Below the pieces are notes generated by a model that was not told the DNA's origin, searched no databases, and saw only the letters and a program-made list of their open reading frames with translations. A stretch of 64,000 nt of DNA from CATQHS01 sp965203375 (GTDB lineage: Bacteria > Actinomycetota > Acidimicrobiia > Acidimicrobiales > Aldehydirespiratoraceae), in NCBI GenBank assembly GCA_965203375.1, contig OZ241886.1, positions 2,170,001 to 2,234,000 on the forward strand. Direction: 5' to 3'. Of the stretch, positions 17,164-26,197 are shown in pieces (the first letter of the stretch is position 1; every line of letters begins with the position of its first letter). The position numbers and the translations under genes are program-made.

Positions 17164-20100
17164 TCAGGTGCGGCGTCTGTTGCGGGTGTGGGTTTGTCTG
17201 CCTTGGCGGGGGGTTGTTGATTCTTGGATGTAGGTGGCGGCTATTAGGAGGATGGTGAGCATTCCTAGGATGTTTACTTCTTCGAAGCGTTGGGGCCAGG
17301 CGAAGTCGGGGGGGTGGCGGAAGCGGTGTTGGGAGATCATTATCCAGGCGGCGGCGATTCCCAGGGAGGTTGCGGCGGCAGCTAGGGGGAGGGGTCCGGC
17401 TCTTTGCCAGTGGAGGGAAATGGCGGTGATGGCGGCTAGGGCGGCGGCCAATGGGAGCCAGGTGGGCCATTGGGGGAGGGTGAGGGCGGCTATGGCGGCG
17501 GTGGTTAGGGCGGCGACGGCGGTGGCTTGCCGGGAAGGGGGGCCGGCTTGGGGGGCGGGCTGGGGTTCTGTGAAGGGCCAGATCAGTTGGGGGAGGGCTG
17601 GGCCGCATTCGTTGGCTTCGGCGGCATTGACTGGCCCGGGGGGCTCGGAGCGGCGGCCTTTCCAGGCTAGGGCGATTGTTAGGGCGGTGAAGATGGCCGA
17701 TAGGGCTAGGGCTGCGTCTACTAGGCGCTGGGGGGTCCAGCGCAGCTCTACGGTTGTTTCGTCTCCGGGGGGAAGCCACCAGCCGTTGGCGTAGCCGTCG
17801 ATCACCACGGGCTCGCCTAGGTCGACTCCGTCGGCGACGGCTTGCCAGCCTCGGTTGTGGCTTTGGGCCAGCACTAGCCAGCGTCCGGCGTCTGAGGAGG
17901 GGACGGTGGCGGTGAAGCTGGTGTCGCGGTGGCGCTCTACCTTGACCGCAGCGGTGGTCGAGCCTTTTGCTGGATCTGGCGCCGGTGCTCCTGCTTCTTC
18001 AGCCGAATCGGCCGTCGGGGTTGACAATGCCGCTTCCGCCCTCTCGGCCGAATTGGACGCTGCCGCCGGGCCTGCTGGTGTCGGGTTCAGGGGGGCGGGG
18101 CTGGTGAATACGAGTTGGTCTATGTCGATGCCGGTGTCGGCGCCTGAGGAGGTGACCACCAGGGTTTCGCCGGGGGTTAGGGTTACCGGCTCGCAGCCCT
18201 GCAGGTTTAGGCGGCGGCGGGACTCGGCGTCGGCGGCTGAGCCGGTGATCCTCACTGGTGTCGGGCGGCCGTTTGTTGACACCAGGTCGTTTCGGCAGCC
18301 GGTGTCCACCGGGGTCGAAGGGGGCAGTCGAACGGGCGCGGCGCCGATGCGCACCTCGGCGATCGACACCGGCAGGGGCTGGAAGGTGTTGCTGTACCAG
18401 TCTCGGGTCAGCCGTTCGCTTACCTCGGCCACCACCAGCCGGAAGGCGCTCCCCGTGGCCTGCACCGGGATTGACACGGTGGCCGTCGAGTCGAGGGGGG
18501 CGGCGGCCGCGGCGTCGTCGGCCTTCAGTCCGGTGGCGAAGACGCCGGCGGAGGCGCCGTCCACCAGCACCTCCACGGCGGTCGGGACTGAGTGGAGCCG
18601 GTCGGTCACCACGTCGACTTCGATCGCCTCGACCCAACCCTCAACCTCAACTGCGCCGTTGGGCACCGCGTCATGGTTGAGGGTTTGATCGAGGGTTGGC
18701 GCGGCTAGGTCGATCTCGATCCAGCGGCCGGTTTGGGGGCCGAAGGCGGCGGTCCAGGCGGTGGCCGGGTTTCCGTCCAGCACGGCTGAGGACCGGCTAG
18801 GCAGGTCGCCGGACAGGTGGCCCGACGACTTGGCCGTTACCGCCAGCTCTGAAACCCGCTTTTCGGGCGACTCGGCGGCGCCGGCGCGGCTCCCCGACGA
18901 CTTGGCCGTTACCGCCGATGCCCCTGAAACGGCTCTCAAGCCCAATAAATCATCTATGACCGGCGACGGGGCCGCGGCCGACAGGCGGGCCGTGCCCCGC
19001 AGGGTCGCCTTCCGTTCCACCGGCAGCGGGACGGCTCTGACCATTTGGGGCTCGGGGTCGGCGCGCACCGGCTCGCGGGGGTCGGAGCGCTCTCTGGTGA
19101 GCACCACGGCCAGGTCGTGGCGGTCGAGGCTCTCCCCGAGCCGGTCGATGAGGGCCCGGGGGGTGCGGATCACCTCGGTGGTCGGGCCCAGGCCCAGGTC
19201 GGCCTCGGCGAAGCCGACCGGGTCGATGCCGGGGTAGGTCCTAAGGTGGTCCAGGTTGGTGGCGGTGATCTCGATCTCGATCACCGAGGCCTCCGTGCCC
19301 AGATTTACCGTCTGGCCCGGCTCGGCCCGAGAGCGCTCGTCCAGTCCAACGGTGGCCGCAGTCCGGCCGTTGACGCGGATCTCCACCTCGGTGATGTGGC
19401 GGTTGGCCGGGCCCCGGGGCTGGAGCAGCCTCACCGCGGCCACCGGGCCGGGCTCAGCCAGCTCCAGCCGCAAGAACTCGCCCCGGGGGTCGCTGAAGGC
19501 GCCGACCACCCAGGCCGTGTCACCCGAGCCGTCGACGGCCAGGGCGGGGCGGTCGTCGACGGTGTAGGTGACGGGGTTGCCGTAGGCGGTGGCCCGGGCC
19601 GTCACCGGGCCCCGCTGCTCGCTCACCGTGCGGGTGTCGTCGGCGGGGTCGGCGCCGAACACGGCCAGGCGGTTGTCGGTGGGGTCATAGGCCAGGGGGG
19701 TCTCGCCCGCCGTCTCGGTGTGGCCCCGGTTCTCGCGCAGCGTGCCCCAGCGCTGGGCCCGGTGCCGGTTGCTGTCGGTCACCACGATGGCGGCGGGCCG
19801 GGCCGCGCCGTCGGGGCCCAGCACCAGTTCGGCCAGTTCGGAGTGGCCCGCCAAGTCGGCGGCGAAGAACACCGGGCCGTCGCCGGCGAAGTCGGCGAGG
19901 CCGGCCGCAGCCGCGTCCACGATCCCGTCGGCGTCGCCGACCACTACCACCGCGTCGCCCGCCGAGCGGGTCCCCACCACCGGCCGGGCGCCGTCCACCC
20001 CGAACCTGGTCACCGGGGCGGGGTGGACGGCGGTGACCGGCCGGGCCAGGCGGATCTCGTCGATCATGGTCTGCTCGGGGCCGGCCTCGTTGGGGGCCGG

Positions 20101-21876
20101 GTCGCCGTAGCCGGCCAGCGGGGTCAGGCCCGGGGCCCGCTCCAGCAGAGCCGCGGTCTCCGCCGGGCGCGGGGTCCGGAACCGCTCGAAGGTCAAGTCG
20201 GCCCGATGCACGATCTCGCTCGCCCCCATGAGCCGGGCCACCGGGGCCAGGCTCTCGGCCTCCAGCGTCTGCTCCTGGAGGCGGCGGTCCACCGCGGTGA
20301 GCAGCGCCGCCGATTGAGGCGAGCCGAAGGGGACCAGCTCCCGGGCCACGTACCCCCGGTCGATCAGGCCGGGGGTGATCGGGTCCACGGTGTTGCCCCA
20401 CCGGTAGGAGGCGAAATCCGAGCCGGGCGCCTCCCACACCCGGCCCGGCCCGGCCCGGTCCAGGTCGGCGGCCGCCTCCAGCCAGTACACCGGCAGGTCC
20501 TCGGGGCGGCGCAGGTGCTCCTCCACCATGCGGACCTTCCACATGGCCGGGTTGTTGAGCACCACGGCCAGCAGCACCCCGGCGCCGACCGCCGCGCCCA
20601 GCCGGGGCATCCGCCGGGCCAGAGCGTTGACGCCGGCCGCGGCCAGCACCGCCACCGACAGCGCCACCAGCGGGACGGCCCGGGGGGTGGACCGCAGGGC
20701 CAGGCCGGCGTCGGTGCGGGTGAACGCCTTGAACAGGGCCCCGGCCGGCGACGGGCCGTCCCAGGGATGGGCCCCCACCCCGATCAGAGCGCCGACGGCC
20801 AGCAGGAGCAGGAAGTAGCCGCGGTGGCGCCAGCGCAGGGCCGAGCCCAGCGCCAGGGTCCCCACCACCAGCCCGAAGCTGACGAACACCAGCCAGAGGC
20901 CCTGGGTGTAGTCCACGCTGGGCTCGATCCAGGCGCCGAGCTTGTCGTTGCCGTAGAAGAACCAGTAGCCGAGCCCGCGCAGGATCTCGGGGGCGGTGCT
21001 GGCGTCGGCCACCGCCTTGTAGCTCTCGGTGTAGCGGGTGACCGGCAGGCTGTAGGCCCCCTGGACAGCCAGCCCGGCCATCCACCACAGCGACACCCCG
21101 ACGGTGAGCGCCCCGATGCGGGCGGCGGCGGCCCCGGCCCTCCTCCAGGAGATGCTGCGCTGAACCCACGCCGCGTGGGCCAGCCACAGCGCCGGGGCCA
21201 GCCCGACCAGCGCCAGGCTGGTGGCGTTGACGCTTCCGACCGTGACCGCGGCCAAGGCGAACAGGGCCGGGTAGCGCCATCCGCCGGCCCGGGCGGCCCG
21301 CACGGTGAGCCCGATCAGCCAGCCCAACCCGGCCCAGGGGGCCAGGACTATCGAGATCCGGGCCGAGTAGTGCAGCAGATAGGGGCTGAGCTGGTAGCCC
21401 AGGACCGCGATCAGCAGCCCCCGGCCCTCCCAGCCCAGGGTGCGCAGCAGATACCGCGCACCGAGGCCGGCCGCGGCCAGCAGCGTCCCCAGCCACAGCC
21501 GCTGGGCCAGCCAGTCGGGCAGGCCCAGGTTCTCGGCCAGCCAGTAGAAGGGCCCCATCGGCCACAGGTAGCCGATGTTCTGGTGGGTGACGGTGCCCAG
21601 GGCCCGGTCGGCGTCCCACAGGGTGGGGGCGCGGGCCAGCAGGCGGCCCGGGTCCAGGTAGAGGTAGGTCTTGGTGTCGGCGCCGACCCAGCCCGGGCTG
21701 GAGGCCACCACCGGCCCGTAGGCGGCGGCGACAGAGACCAGCACCGTCCACCGGTCCGGCCACCACCGCGGCCGCCACCCGGCCGCCCGGCGGGGATGCC
21801 CGCTCTCGGCGGCCTTCCCCCGGTCCGGCCGCCACCGCGGCCGCTGCCCGGCCGCCCGGCGAGGCCGCCGGGTCAC
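17164..21876 (-). CDS. aftD: AftD-like alpha-(1->3)-arabinofuranosyltransferase family membrane protein
   Basis: 1570-residue envelope glycosyltransferase. The N-terminal third is a multi-helix GT-C module: an acidic GWVGADTKTYLYLDP loop after the first helix, then WPMGPFYWLAENLGLPDWLAQRLWLG-type segments. A large extracytoplasmic part follows with discoidin/carbohydrate-binding-like strands (about 780-900 and 1000-1200), and a C-terminal membrane region (about 1380-1550). This matches AftD of mycobacteria, which adds arabinofuranose from decaprenyl-phospho-arabinose. The start is GTG 21876, 17 nt after the upstream gene stop; no clear ribosome site is seen. The C-terminal 250 codons use more A/T-ending codons. 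It is the last gene of a four-gene glycan operon. Confidence 0.8.
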   Translation of the reverse strand: MTRRPRRAAGQRPRWRPDRGKAAESGHPRRAAGWRPRWWPDRWTVLVSVAAAYGPVVASSPGWVGADTKTYLYLDPGRLLARAPTLWDADRALGTVTHQNIGYLWPMGPFYWLAENLGLPDWLAQRLWLGTLLAAAGLGARYLLRTLGWEGRGLLIAVLGYQLSPYLLHYSARISIVLAPWAGLGWLIGLTVRAARAGGWRYPALFALAAVTVGSVNATSLALVGLAPALWLAHAAWVQRSISWRRAGAAAARIGALTVGVSLWWMAGLAVQGAYSLPVTRYTESYKAVADASTAPEILRGLGYWFFYGNDKLGAWIEPSVDYTQGLWLVFVSFGLVVGTLALGSALRWRHRGYFLLLLAVGALIGVGAHPWDGPSPAGALFKAFTRTDAGLALRSTPRAVPLVALSVAVLAAAGVNALARRMPRLGAAVGAGVLLAVVLNNPAMWKVRMVEEHLRRPEDLPVYWLEAAADLDRAGPGRVWEAPGSDFASYRWGNTVDPITPGLIDRGYVARELVPFGSPQSAALLTAVDRRLQEQTLEAESLAPVARLMGASEIVHRADLTFERFRTPRPAETAALLERAPGLTPLAGYGDPAPNEAGPEQTMIDEIRLARPVTAVHPAPVTRFGVDGARPVVGTRSAGDAVVVVGDADGIVDAAAAGLADFAGDGPVFFAADLAGHSELAELVLGPDGAARPAAIVVTDSNRHRAQRWGTLRENRGHTETAGETPLAYDPTDNRLAVFGADPADDTRTVSEQRGPVTARATAYGNPVTYTVDDRPALAVDGSGDTAWVVGAFSDPRGEFLRLELAEPGPVAAVRLLQPRGPANRHITEVEIRVNGRTAATVGLDERSRAEPGQTVNLGTEASVIEIEITATNLDHLRTYPGIDPVGFAEADLGLGPTTEVIRTPRALIDRLGESLDRHDLAVVLTRERSDPREPVRADPEPQMVRAVPLPVERKATLRGTARLSAAAPSPVIDDLLGLRAVSGASAVTAKSSGSRAGAAESPEKRVSELAVTAKSSGHLSGDLPSRSSAVLDGNPATAWTAAFGPQTGRWIEIDLAAPTLDQTLNHDAVPNGAVEVEGWVEAIEVDVVTDRLHSVPTAVEVLVDGASAGVFATGLKADDAAAAAPLDSTATVSIPVQATGSAFRLVVAEVSERLTRDWYSNTFQPLPVSIAEVRIGAAPVRLPPSTPVDTGCRNDLVSTNGRPTPVRITGSAADAESRRRLNLQGCEPVTLTPGETLVVTSSGADTGIDIDQLVFTSPAPLNPTPAGPAAASNSAERAEAALSTPTADSAEEAGAPAPDPAKGSTTAAVKVERHRDTSFTATVPSSDAGRWLVLAQSHNRGWQAVADGVDLGEPVVIDGYANGWWLPPGDETTVELRWTPQRLVDAALALSAIFTALTIALAWKGRRSEPPGPVNAAEANECGPALPQLIWPFTEPQPAPQAGPPSRQATAVAALTTAAIAALTLPQWPTWLPLAAALAAITAISLHWQRAGPLPLAAAATSLGIAAAWIMISQHRFRHPPDFAWPQRFEEVNILGMLTILLIAATYIQESTTPRQGRQTHTRNRRRT

Positions 21877-21892
21877 GGCGGCGGCGCGGGGG

Positions 21893-23059
21893 TCATCGCC
21901 ATCGGCGGCGGTGGGACTCTTCGGCCAACACGGCCAGGGTGTCGCGGGCGGTTCGCTCCCAGGTGTAGCCAGCCGAGCGCTCCAAGGCGGCCTCGCTCAG
22001 GCGTCGGCGGTGCTCGTGGTCGGTGAGGACCCGGGCGAGCGCGGCCAGGAACTCGTCGTCGCTTTCGGCCAGATGGCCGGTGACCCCGTCCGCCACCGCG
22101 TCGAGGTGGCCCGGGATCCGGCTGGCCACGGCCGGGGTGCCGCAGGCGGCCGCCTCGGTGACGGTCAGGCCCCAGCCCTCGCTGACCGAGCAGCTCACCA
22201 GCGCCCAGGCCCGGCGGTAGAGCCCGACCAAGGCGTCGTCGTCGATTCGGCCGGCCAGATCGCACCACTCCCCGGCATCAAGGCTGTCCACCAGCCCCTC
22301 CAACTCGCCCCGCTGATAGCCCTCGCCGGCGATCACCAGCCTCAGGGCCTTCAGGTCGCGGCGCTCGCGCAGCCGGGCCGCGATCCGGATCACCCGGTCC
22401 AGGCCCTTGGGGGGCATGAGCCGGGCCACGGCCACCAGCACGGGCTGCTCGCTCCGGAGGCCTCCGGGCCGGAAGCGCTCGTCGACGCCGGGAGGGATCA
22501 CCCGAACCCGGTCGGCTCGGAACCCGAAGTTGTCGATGAGGTGGCGGCGGGACGACTCCGACAGGGTGACGATGGCGGCGCCCCGGTAGAACCGGGGGGC
22601 GAGGTCGCGTTCGAGCCTCATCCCCAGGGCCGCGGGCCGTCGGCCCATGACCATCGGCCACATGTCGGTGTGGGCGTGATGCAGCCAGGTGACCCGCGGC
22701 CCCCGGGCCCACAGCGGTGCGAAGAAGGGCACCCCGTTCCATATTTCCACCAGCCCGTCGCGGGGTCCGTGGCGACCGCCGATCTCGGCCAGAGCCGCTC
22801 GGGGGAAGACGGCGTACCGTCCGGCCCGTCGCACCGCCCGGTAGCCGCCCCGGGCCGTCTGTTCGGGCGCCCCGGCCGCCGCGGAGGTCCGCATGGCGAC
22901 CTCGATGCCGGCCTCGGCCCACAGGCGGGCCACCCGATCGGCGTGGAGTTCCGAGCCCCCGGCCTCGGGGTCGTCCAGATCCCGCCAGGCCAGGATGTGG
23001 ATGCGGCCCAGGCCGGCGCCGGCGGCCAGATCGGCGATCTCGGCCGCCTCGGGCCTCAT
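21893..23059 (-). CDS. Glycosyltransferase family 4 (GT-B)
   Basis: 388-residue cytoplasmic, probably membrane-associated sugar transferase. The N-terminal Rossmann half contains the acceptor loop EAGGSELHAD. The C-terminal half has VAVARLMPPKGLDRVI and the retaining-GT4 signature E-x7-E in SEGWGLTVTEAAACGTP. The sugar and acceptor cannot be read from sequence. It lies 7 bp after the GT2 gene and 16 bp before the AftD-like gene, so it is likely part of the same glycan assembly line. Confidence 0.88.
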   Translation of the reverse strand: MRPEAAEIADLAAGAGLGRIHILAWRDLDDPEAGGSELHADRVARLWAEAGIEVAMRTSAAAGAPEQTARGGYRAVRRAGRYAVFPRAALAEIGGRHGPRDGLVEIWNGVPFFAPLWARGPRVTWLHHAHTDMWPMVMGRRPAALGMRLERDLAPRFYRGAAIVTLSESSRRHLIDNFGFRADRVRVIPPGVDERFRPGGLRSEQPVLVAVARLMPPKGLDRVIRIAARLRERRDLKALRLVIAGEGYQRGELEGLVDSLDAGEWCDLAGRIDDDALVGLYRRAWALVSCSVSEGWGLTVTEAAACGTPAVASRIPGHLDAVADGVTGHLAESDDEFLAALARVLTDHEHRRRLSEAALERSAGYTWERTARDTLAVLAEESHRRRWR

Positions 23060-23066
23060 GCCGTGC

Positions 23067-23783
23067 TCACGGATCAGCGAGGGTCTTCCGAGCCGGGAGC
23101 CGGTAGTGCTTGCTCACCAGCGACACGGCCAGGCGGGCATAGTGGAAGGCGAGCTTGGCCCCGCGGGTGGAGGGGACCCCGCCACTCCGCCGGTTCATCG
23201 CCACCGGCGCCTCGGCCACCCGGTACCCGGCTCGGGTGGCCGCCACCAGCGACTCGACCGATTCGAGAAACTCGGCCGGGTAGTCCGAAACGAACACGCT
23301 CAGCAAGGGCTCGGCTATGGCTCGGAAACCGGAGCTGGGATCCCGGTAGCGCCGACCGCAGAGGGCTCTCACCTCCCAGCGAAGCAGGGCCATGGCCAGA
23401 CGCCGGGTGCGCCCGACGCGGTAATCGTCGAAGGCAAACCGGTTGCCGATGACCAGATCGGCCCCGGAGTCTGAGTCGTCCAGAAGCCGATGGATCTGAT
23501 CGGCCCGGTGCTGGCCGTCGCCATCGACCTGCACCACCCGTTCATATCCCCGTTCAACCGCGTACCGGAACCCTGCCCGCAGGGCGCCGCCTTGGCCCAC
23601 GTTGAAGGGAAGTCGGACGCAGGCGACGCCGGCCGCACGGGCCACTCGGTCGGTTCCGTCCGCGGATCCGTCGTCCACCACCACAACGTCCAGATCCGGC
23701 GTTTCGGCCGCCAGATCGGCCAGAACTCCGGGCAGAGCCTCAGACTCGTTGTAGGCCGGGATCACCACGATGGTGAGAGCCAT
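23067..23783 (-). CDS. Glycosyltransferase family 2 (polyprenyl-phosphate sugar transferase type)
   Basis: 238 residues with GT-A fold signs: VVIPAYNESEALPGVL at the N-terminus, VVDDGSADGT, the NVGQGGALRAGF loop typical of dolichol-phosphate-mannose synthase-like enzymes, and QVDGDGQH as the metal-binding DxD. No C-terminal membrane helices are present, so it would be a soluble or peripheral enzyme. It may make a polyprenyl-phosphate sugar donor for the AftD-like enzyme (inference). Its ATG directly abuts the stop of the FAD oxidoreductase. Confidence 0.87.
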   Translation of the reverse strand: MALTIVVIPAYNESEALPGVLADLAAETPDLDVVVVDDGSADGTDRVARAAGVACVRLPFNVGQGGALRAGFRYAVERGYERVVQVDGDGQHRADQIHRLLDDSDSGADLVIGNRFAFDDYRVGRTRRLAMALLRWEVRALCGRRYRDPSSGFRAIAEPLLSVFVSDYPAEFLESVESLVAATRAGYRVAEAPVAMNRRSGGVPSTRGAKLAFHYARLAVSLVSKHYRLPARKTLADP

Positions 23784-25283
23784 TCAAGCCCCCTTCGCCC
23801 CGGGCGGCGACCCCGACCCGAGAGGCGGATCTCGGGGCTGCGCCTCGCGCGACTCCTCGTGGTACTCGGCTTCGACGTTCACGTCCCAGATGTCGTGGTC
23901 GGCGCCGCCCACGATGTTCTCCACCGCCAGCATGGCCGTGTACATCGAGTGGTCCTGGTTGTTGTAGCGGTGCATCCCGTTGCGGCCGACCGGCCAGACG
24001 TTGGCGGCGTGCTCGGAGAGCCAGGACCGCAGCGTTTGAACATGATCCCGGTAGCCGGCGTCGTACATCGGGTAGGCCTTGGGCACCCGGACCACGTAGC
24101 CGGCCCGCACGGCGGCGGCGGACACCAGCCCGAGCCGGTCGAGCTCGCCCTTGGCCCGCTCCACCAACTCGCCGTCGGGGGCCGACCACAGCTCGTCGCC
24201 CTCGAACACGAAGTACTCGAGGCCCAGGCAGGTCCAGCCCTCGTCGCGGACCATGTCGGGGGACCAGGCCCCGAAGTTCTGAACCCGGCCCACCTTCACA
24301 TCGGGCTCGTGAACATAGATCCAGTTGTCGGGGAAGGCCCGGTCGGCGGGGACCACCAGCGCCACCGTCAGGAAGTCCCGGTAGCCGAGAGCCCGGGCCG
24401 CGTCGAGGACGGGGGCGGGCGGAGCCGGCGACATGGCCTGCACCAGCCTGGATATCGGCATGGACGAGATCACGTGGGTGGGGGCCAACTCCAAGTCGGC
24501 GCCAGGACCCTCCGCCACCACCGCGGTGGCCCGGCCCCCGCGGTGATGCACGGCCCGGACCGGATGGTCCAGCCGGACTTGGGACCCCCGGGCCGCGACC
24601 AGTTCGGCGCAGCGTTCCCACATCATCCCCGGCCCGTGTCGGGGATAGTGGAACTGCTCTATGAGGCTGGTGATCCTGGTCTGCTTGCGGCGGGGGAGTA
24701 GCCCGTTGAGGGCGGCCCGGAACAGGTTGAGGTTCTTGATGCGCTGGGCGGCCCAGTCGGCCTGGATCTCGTCGGCGGGCACGCCCCACACCTTCTCGGT
24801 GTAGGTCTTGAAGAACGTGCGGTAGAGCCGCCAGCCGAACCGGGCCGCGGTGAAGCCCTCGAAGGTGGACCGGTCGGCGGGAGGATGCAGCCGGACCCAG
24901 AGATAGGACGCTGCGCAGCGGGCCGCCTCGACCACGCCCAAGTTGCCCAGGGCGTTGCGCACGTCGAGAGGGTAGTTGTAGAACTTGCCGCGGTAGTAGA
25001 TGCGGCTCTGCCGGGGACGGACCAGGAAATCCTCGGGGCCCAGGATTTCATGCCAGAGATCCGACACCGCTTTGACCTTGGTGAAGAACCGGTGGCCTCC
25101 GATGTCGAAGCGCCAGCCGTCTCGGGCCACGGTTCGGGACAGCCCGCCCACCTGCCCGTCGGCCTCCAGAACGGTGGAGCGGACGCCGCGCTTGGCGAGC
25201 TGGTAGGCCGCCGTCAGTCCGGCGGGACCGGCACCGATGACGACCGGACCGGGCCCGTCCGACTCGCCGGTGTCATGGGCCAT
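23784..25283 (-). CDS. FAD-dependent oxidoreductase, UDP-galactopyranose-mutase-like / amine oxidase fold
   Basis: 499 residues. The N-terminal FAD motif GAGPAGLTAAYQLAKRG is followed by EADGQVGGLSRT and FDIGGHRFFTK, a pattern shared by UDP-galactopyranose mutases and related NAD(P)/FAD proteins in polysaccharide clusters. The C-terminus holds the second FAD contact NGMHRYNNQDHSMYTAM. First gene of the GT operon, it may modify a sugar nucleotide or lipid-linked sugar; the substrate is not known. I chose ATG 25283, just before the FAD strand and preceded by GAGG; a frame to 25328 adds 15 residues. Confidence 0.8.
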   Translation of the reverse strand: MAHDTGESDGPGPVVIGAGPAGLTAAYQLAKRGVRSTVLEADGQVGGLSRTVARDGWRFDIGGHRFFTKVKAVSDLWHEILGPEDFLVRPRQSRIYYRGKFYNYPLDVRNALGNLGVVEAARCAASYLWVRLHPPADRSTFEGFTAARFGWRLYRTFFKTYTEKVWGVPADEIQADWAAQRIKNLNLFRAALNGLLPRRKQTRITSLIEQFHYPRHGPGMMWERCAELVAARGSQVRLDHPVRAVHHRGGRATAVVAEGPGADLELAPTHVISSMPISRLVQAMSPAPPAPVLDAARALGYRDFLTVALVVPADRAFPDNWIYVHEPDVKVGRVQNFGAWSPDMVRDEGWTCLGLEYFVFEGDELWSAPDGELVERAKGELDRLGLVSAAAVRAGYVVRVPKAYPMYDAGYRDHVQTLRSWLSEHAANVWPVGRNGMHRYNNQDHSMYTAMLAVENIVGGADHDIWDVNVEAEYHEESREAQPRDPPLGSGSPPGAKGA

Positions 25284-26057
25284 GAAGTCATGCACCTCAG
25301 TGTCCGGCCATGGATGGGGATGAGCCACGGAGTCCGTCCCGCGCCCGCGAAGCAGTTCGAAGTTTACCCGCCGGGCGCGACAAAGCCCCGAGCAGCCTCC
25401 CGGATCGGAACCCGGTCAACTTCTCGGGACTTCGCGATGTCCGCCACCGGCCACACCCTCCCGGAGGAGAATGCGGCCAACGAGGGCGGGGGCTGATCTT
25501 GGCCCCGCCCCTGGCCCCCGGATCACATGTCTGCATCCGTGGGCCCGAATCTCCCGGCGACACCCGTCGGCGCCTCGTCTCGATCCGGCCGGCTCCGATC
25601 CCCGTCGGGACCGGACCGCTCCGGCTCGATCCGGCGCTCTCATCCGAGAAGAGGTTTCCCGTCGGCTCGCCCCTTACTCGAGGTGGGGGGCAGCTTCCGG
25701 CTTCCCGGCGAGATGGCACCCGCCTCCGATCTCGGACACCGAATCCCTGGGGCTCGGCGCCCTGGCCCGGAGCCGGGCACCGTGCGCCCGGTCGACCCAC
25801 CGGCTCCTGGGAGCCGGCCTGGCGGCCATGTCCTCGGCGGACCGCTCCTCCGGCCCCGGCCCGGTCCTTACCGGCTTGCGCCTTACAGATCAGGTCGGTT
25901 CCAGAGGCGCTGCTCGCCTCGGACGATCGACATCATGGGGCCTGAAGTCGGCCGCGTCAACCCGAAACGCGAAATCCCCAGCCCTTTCCCCCGAATCGGG
26001 GAGAAATCCCCACCCGGCCCCTGGGTTTCCACACCTTTGTCCACATCTGCGGCCCCG
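25284..26057. other. Long intergenic region upstream of the glycan operon
   Basis: About 770 bp with no convincing gene. Open frames on both strands are rich in Pro/Ser/Arg, match no family I know and look like GC-driven shadows. A hairpin of CCCCG/CGGGG type with AAA/TTT flanks lies at about 25987-26006. It could be the terminator of the minus-strand glycerophosphodiesterase gene. TTGTCCACA at 26037-26045 matches the actinobacterial DnaA-box consensus. The operon promoter should lie near 25300-25450 but I cannot place it. Confidence 0.5.
26037..26045 (+). promoter_or_regulatory. DnaA-box consensus in long intergenic region
   Basis: TTGTCCACA, the form common in high-GC actinobacteria, with a weaker TTTCCACAC about 10 bp upstream. 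No other origin feature is nearby. Confidence 0.35.
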
Positions 26058-26197
26058 CTCGACCATCACCCGGCGGCCGGCCAGCAGCCTCGCCCAGCCA
26101 TCACCCGGCGGCCATTCCCTCGGCCAACTCGACCATCACCCGGCGGCCGGCCAGCAGCCTCGCTCGATCATCACCCGGCGCAGGGTCTCGGGGCGAT
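26058..26197 (-). repeat. 70-bp tandem duplication of the glycerophosphodiesterase 3' end
   Basis: A perfect 35-bp block starts at 26058 and again at 26128. The second copy contains the gene's stop codon (26136-26138). CATCACCCGGCG also recurs at 26098 and 26168, so the whole 70-bp unit was copied. Confidence 0.88.

Noticed and set aside
19045..22026. 993-codon plus-strand frame opposite the AftD-like gene
   Set aside because: Antisense shadow in GC-rich DNA; low-complexity Gly/Gln/Pro/His protein with no recognisable fold.
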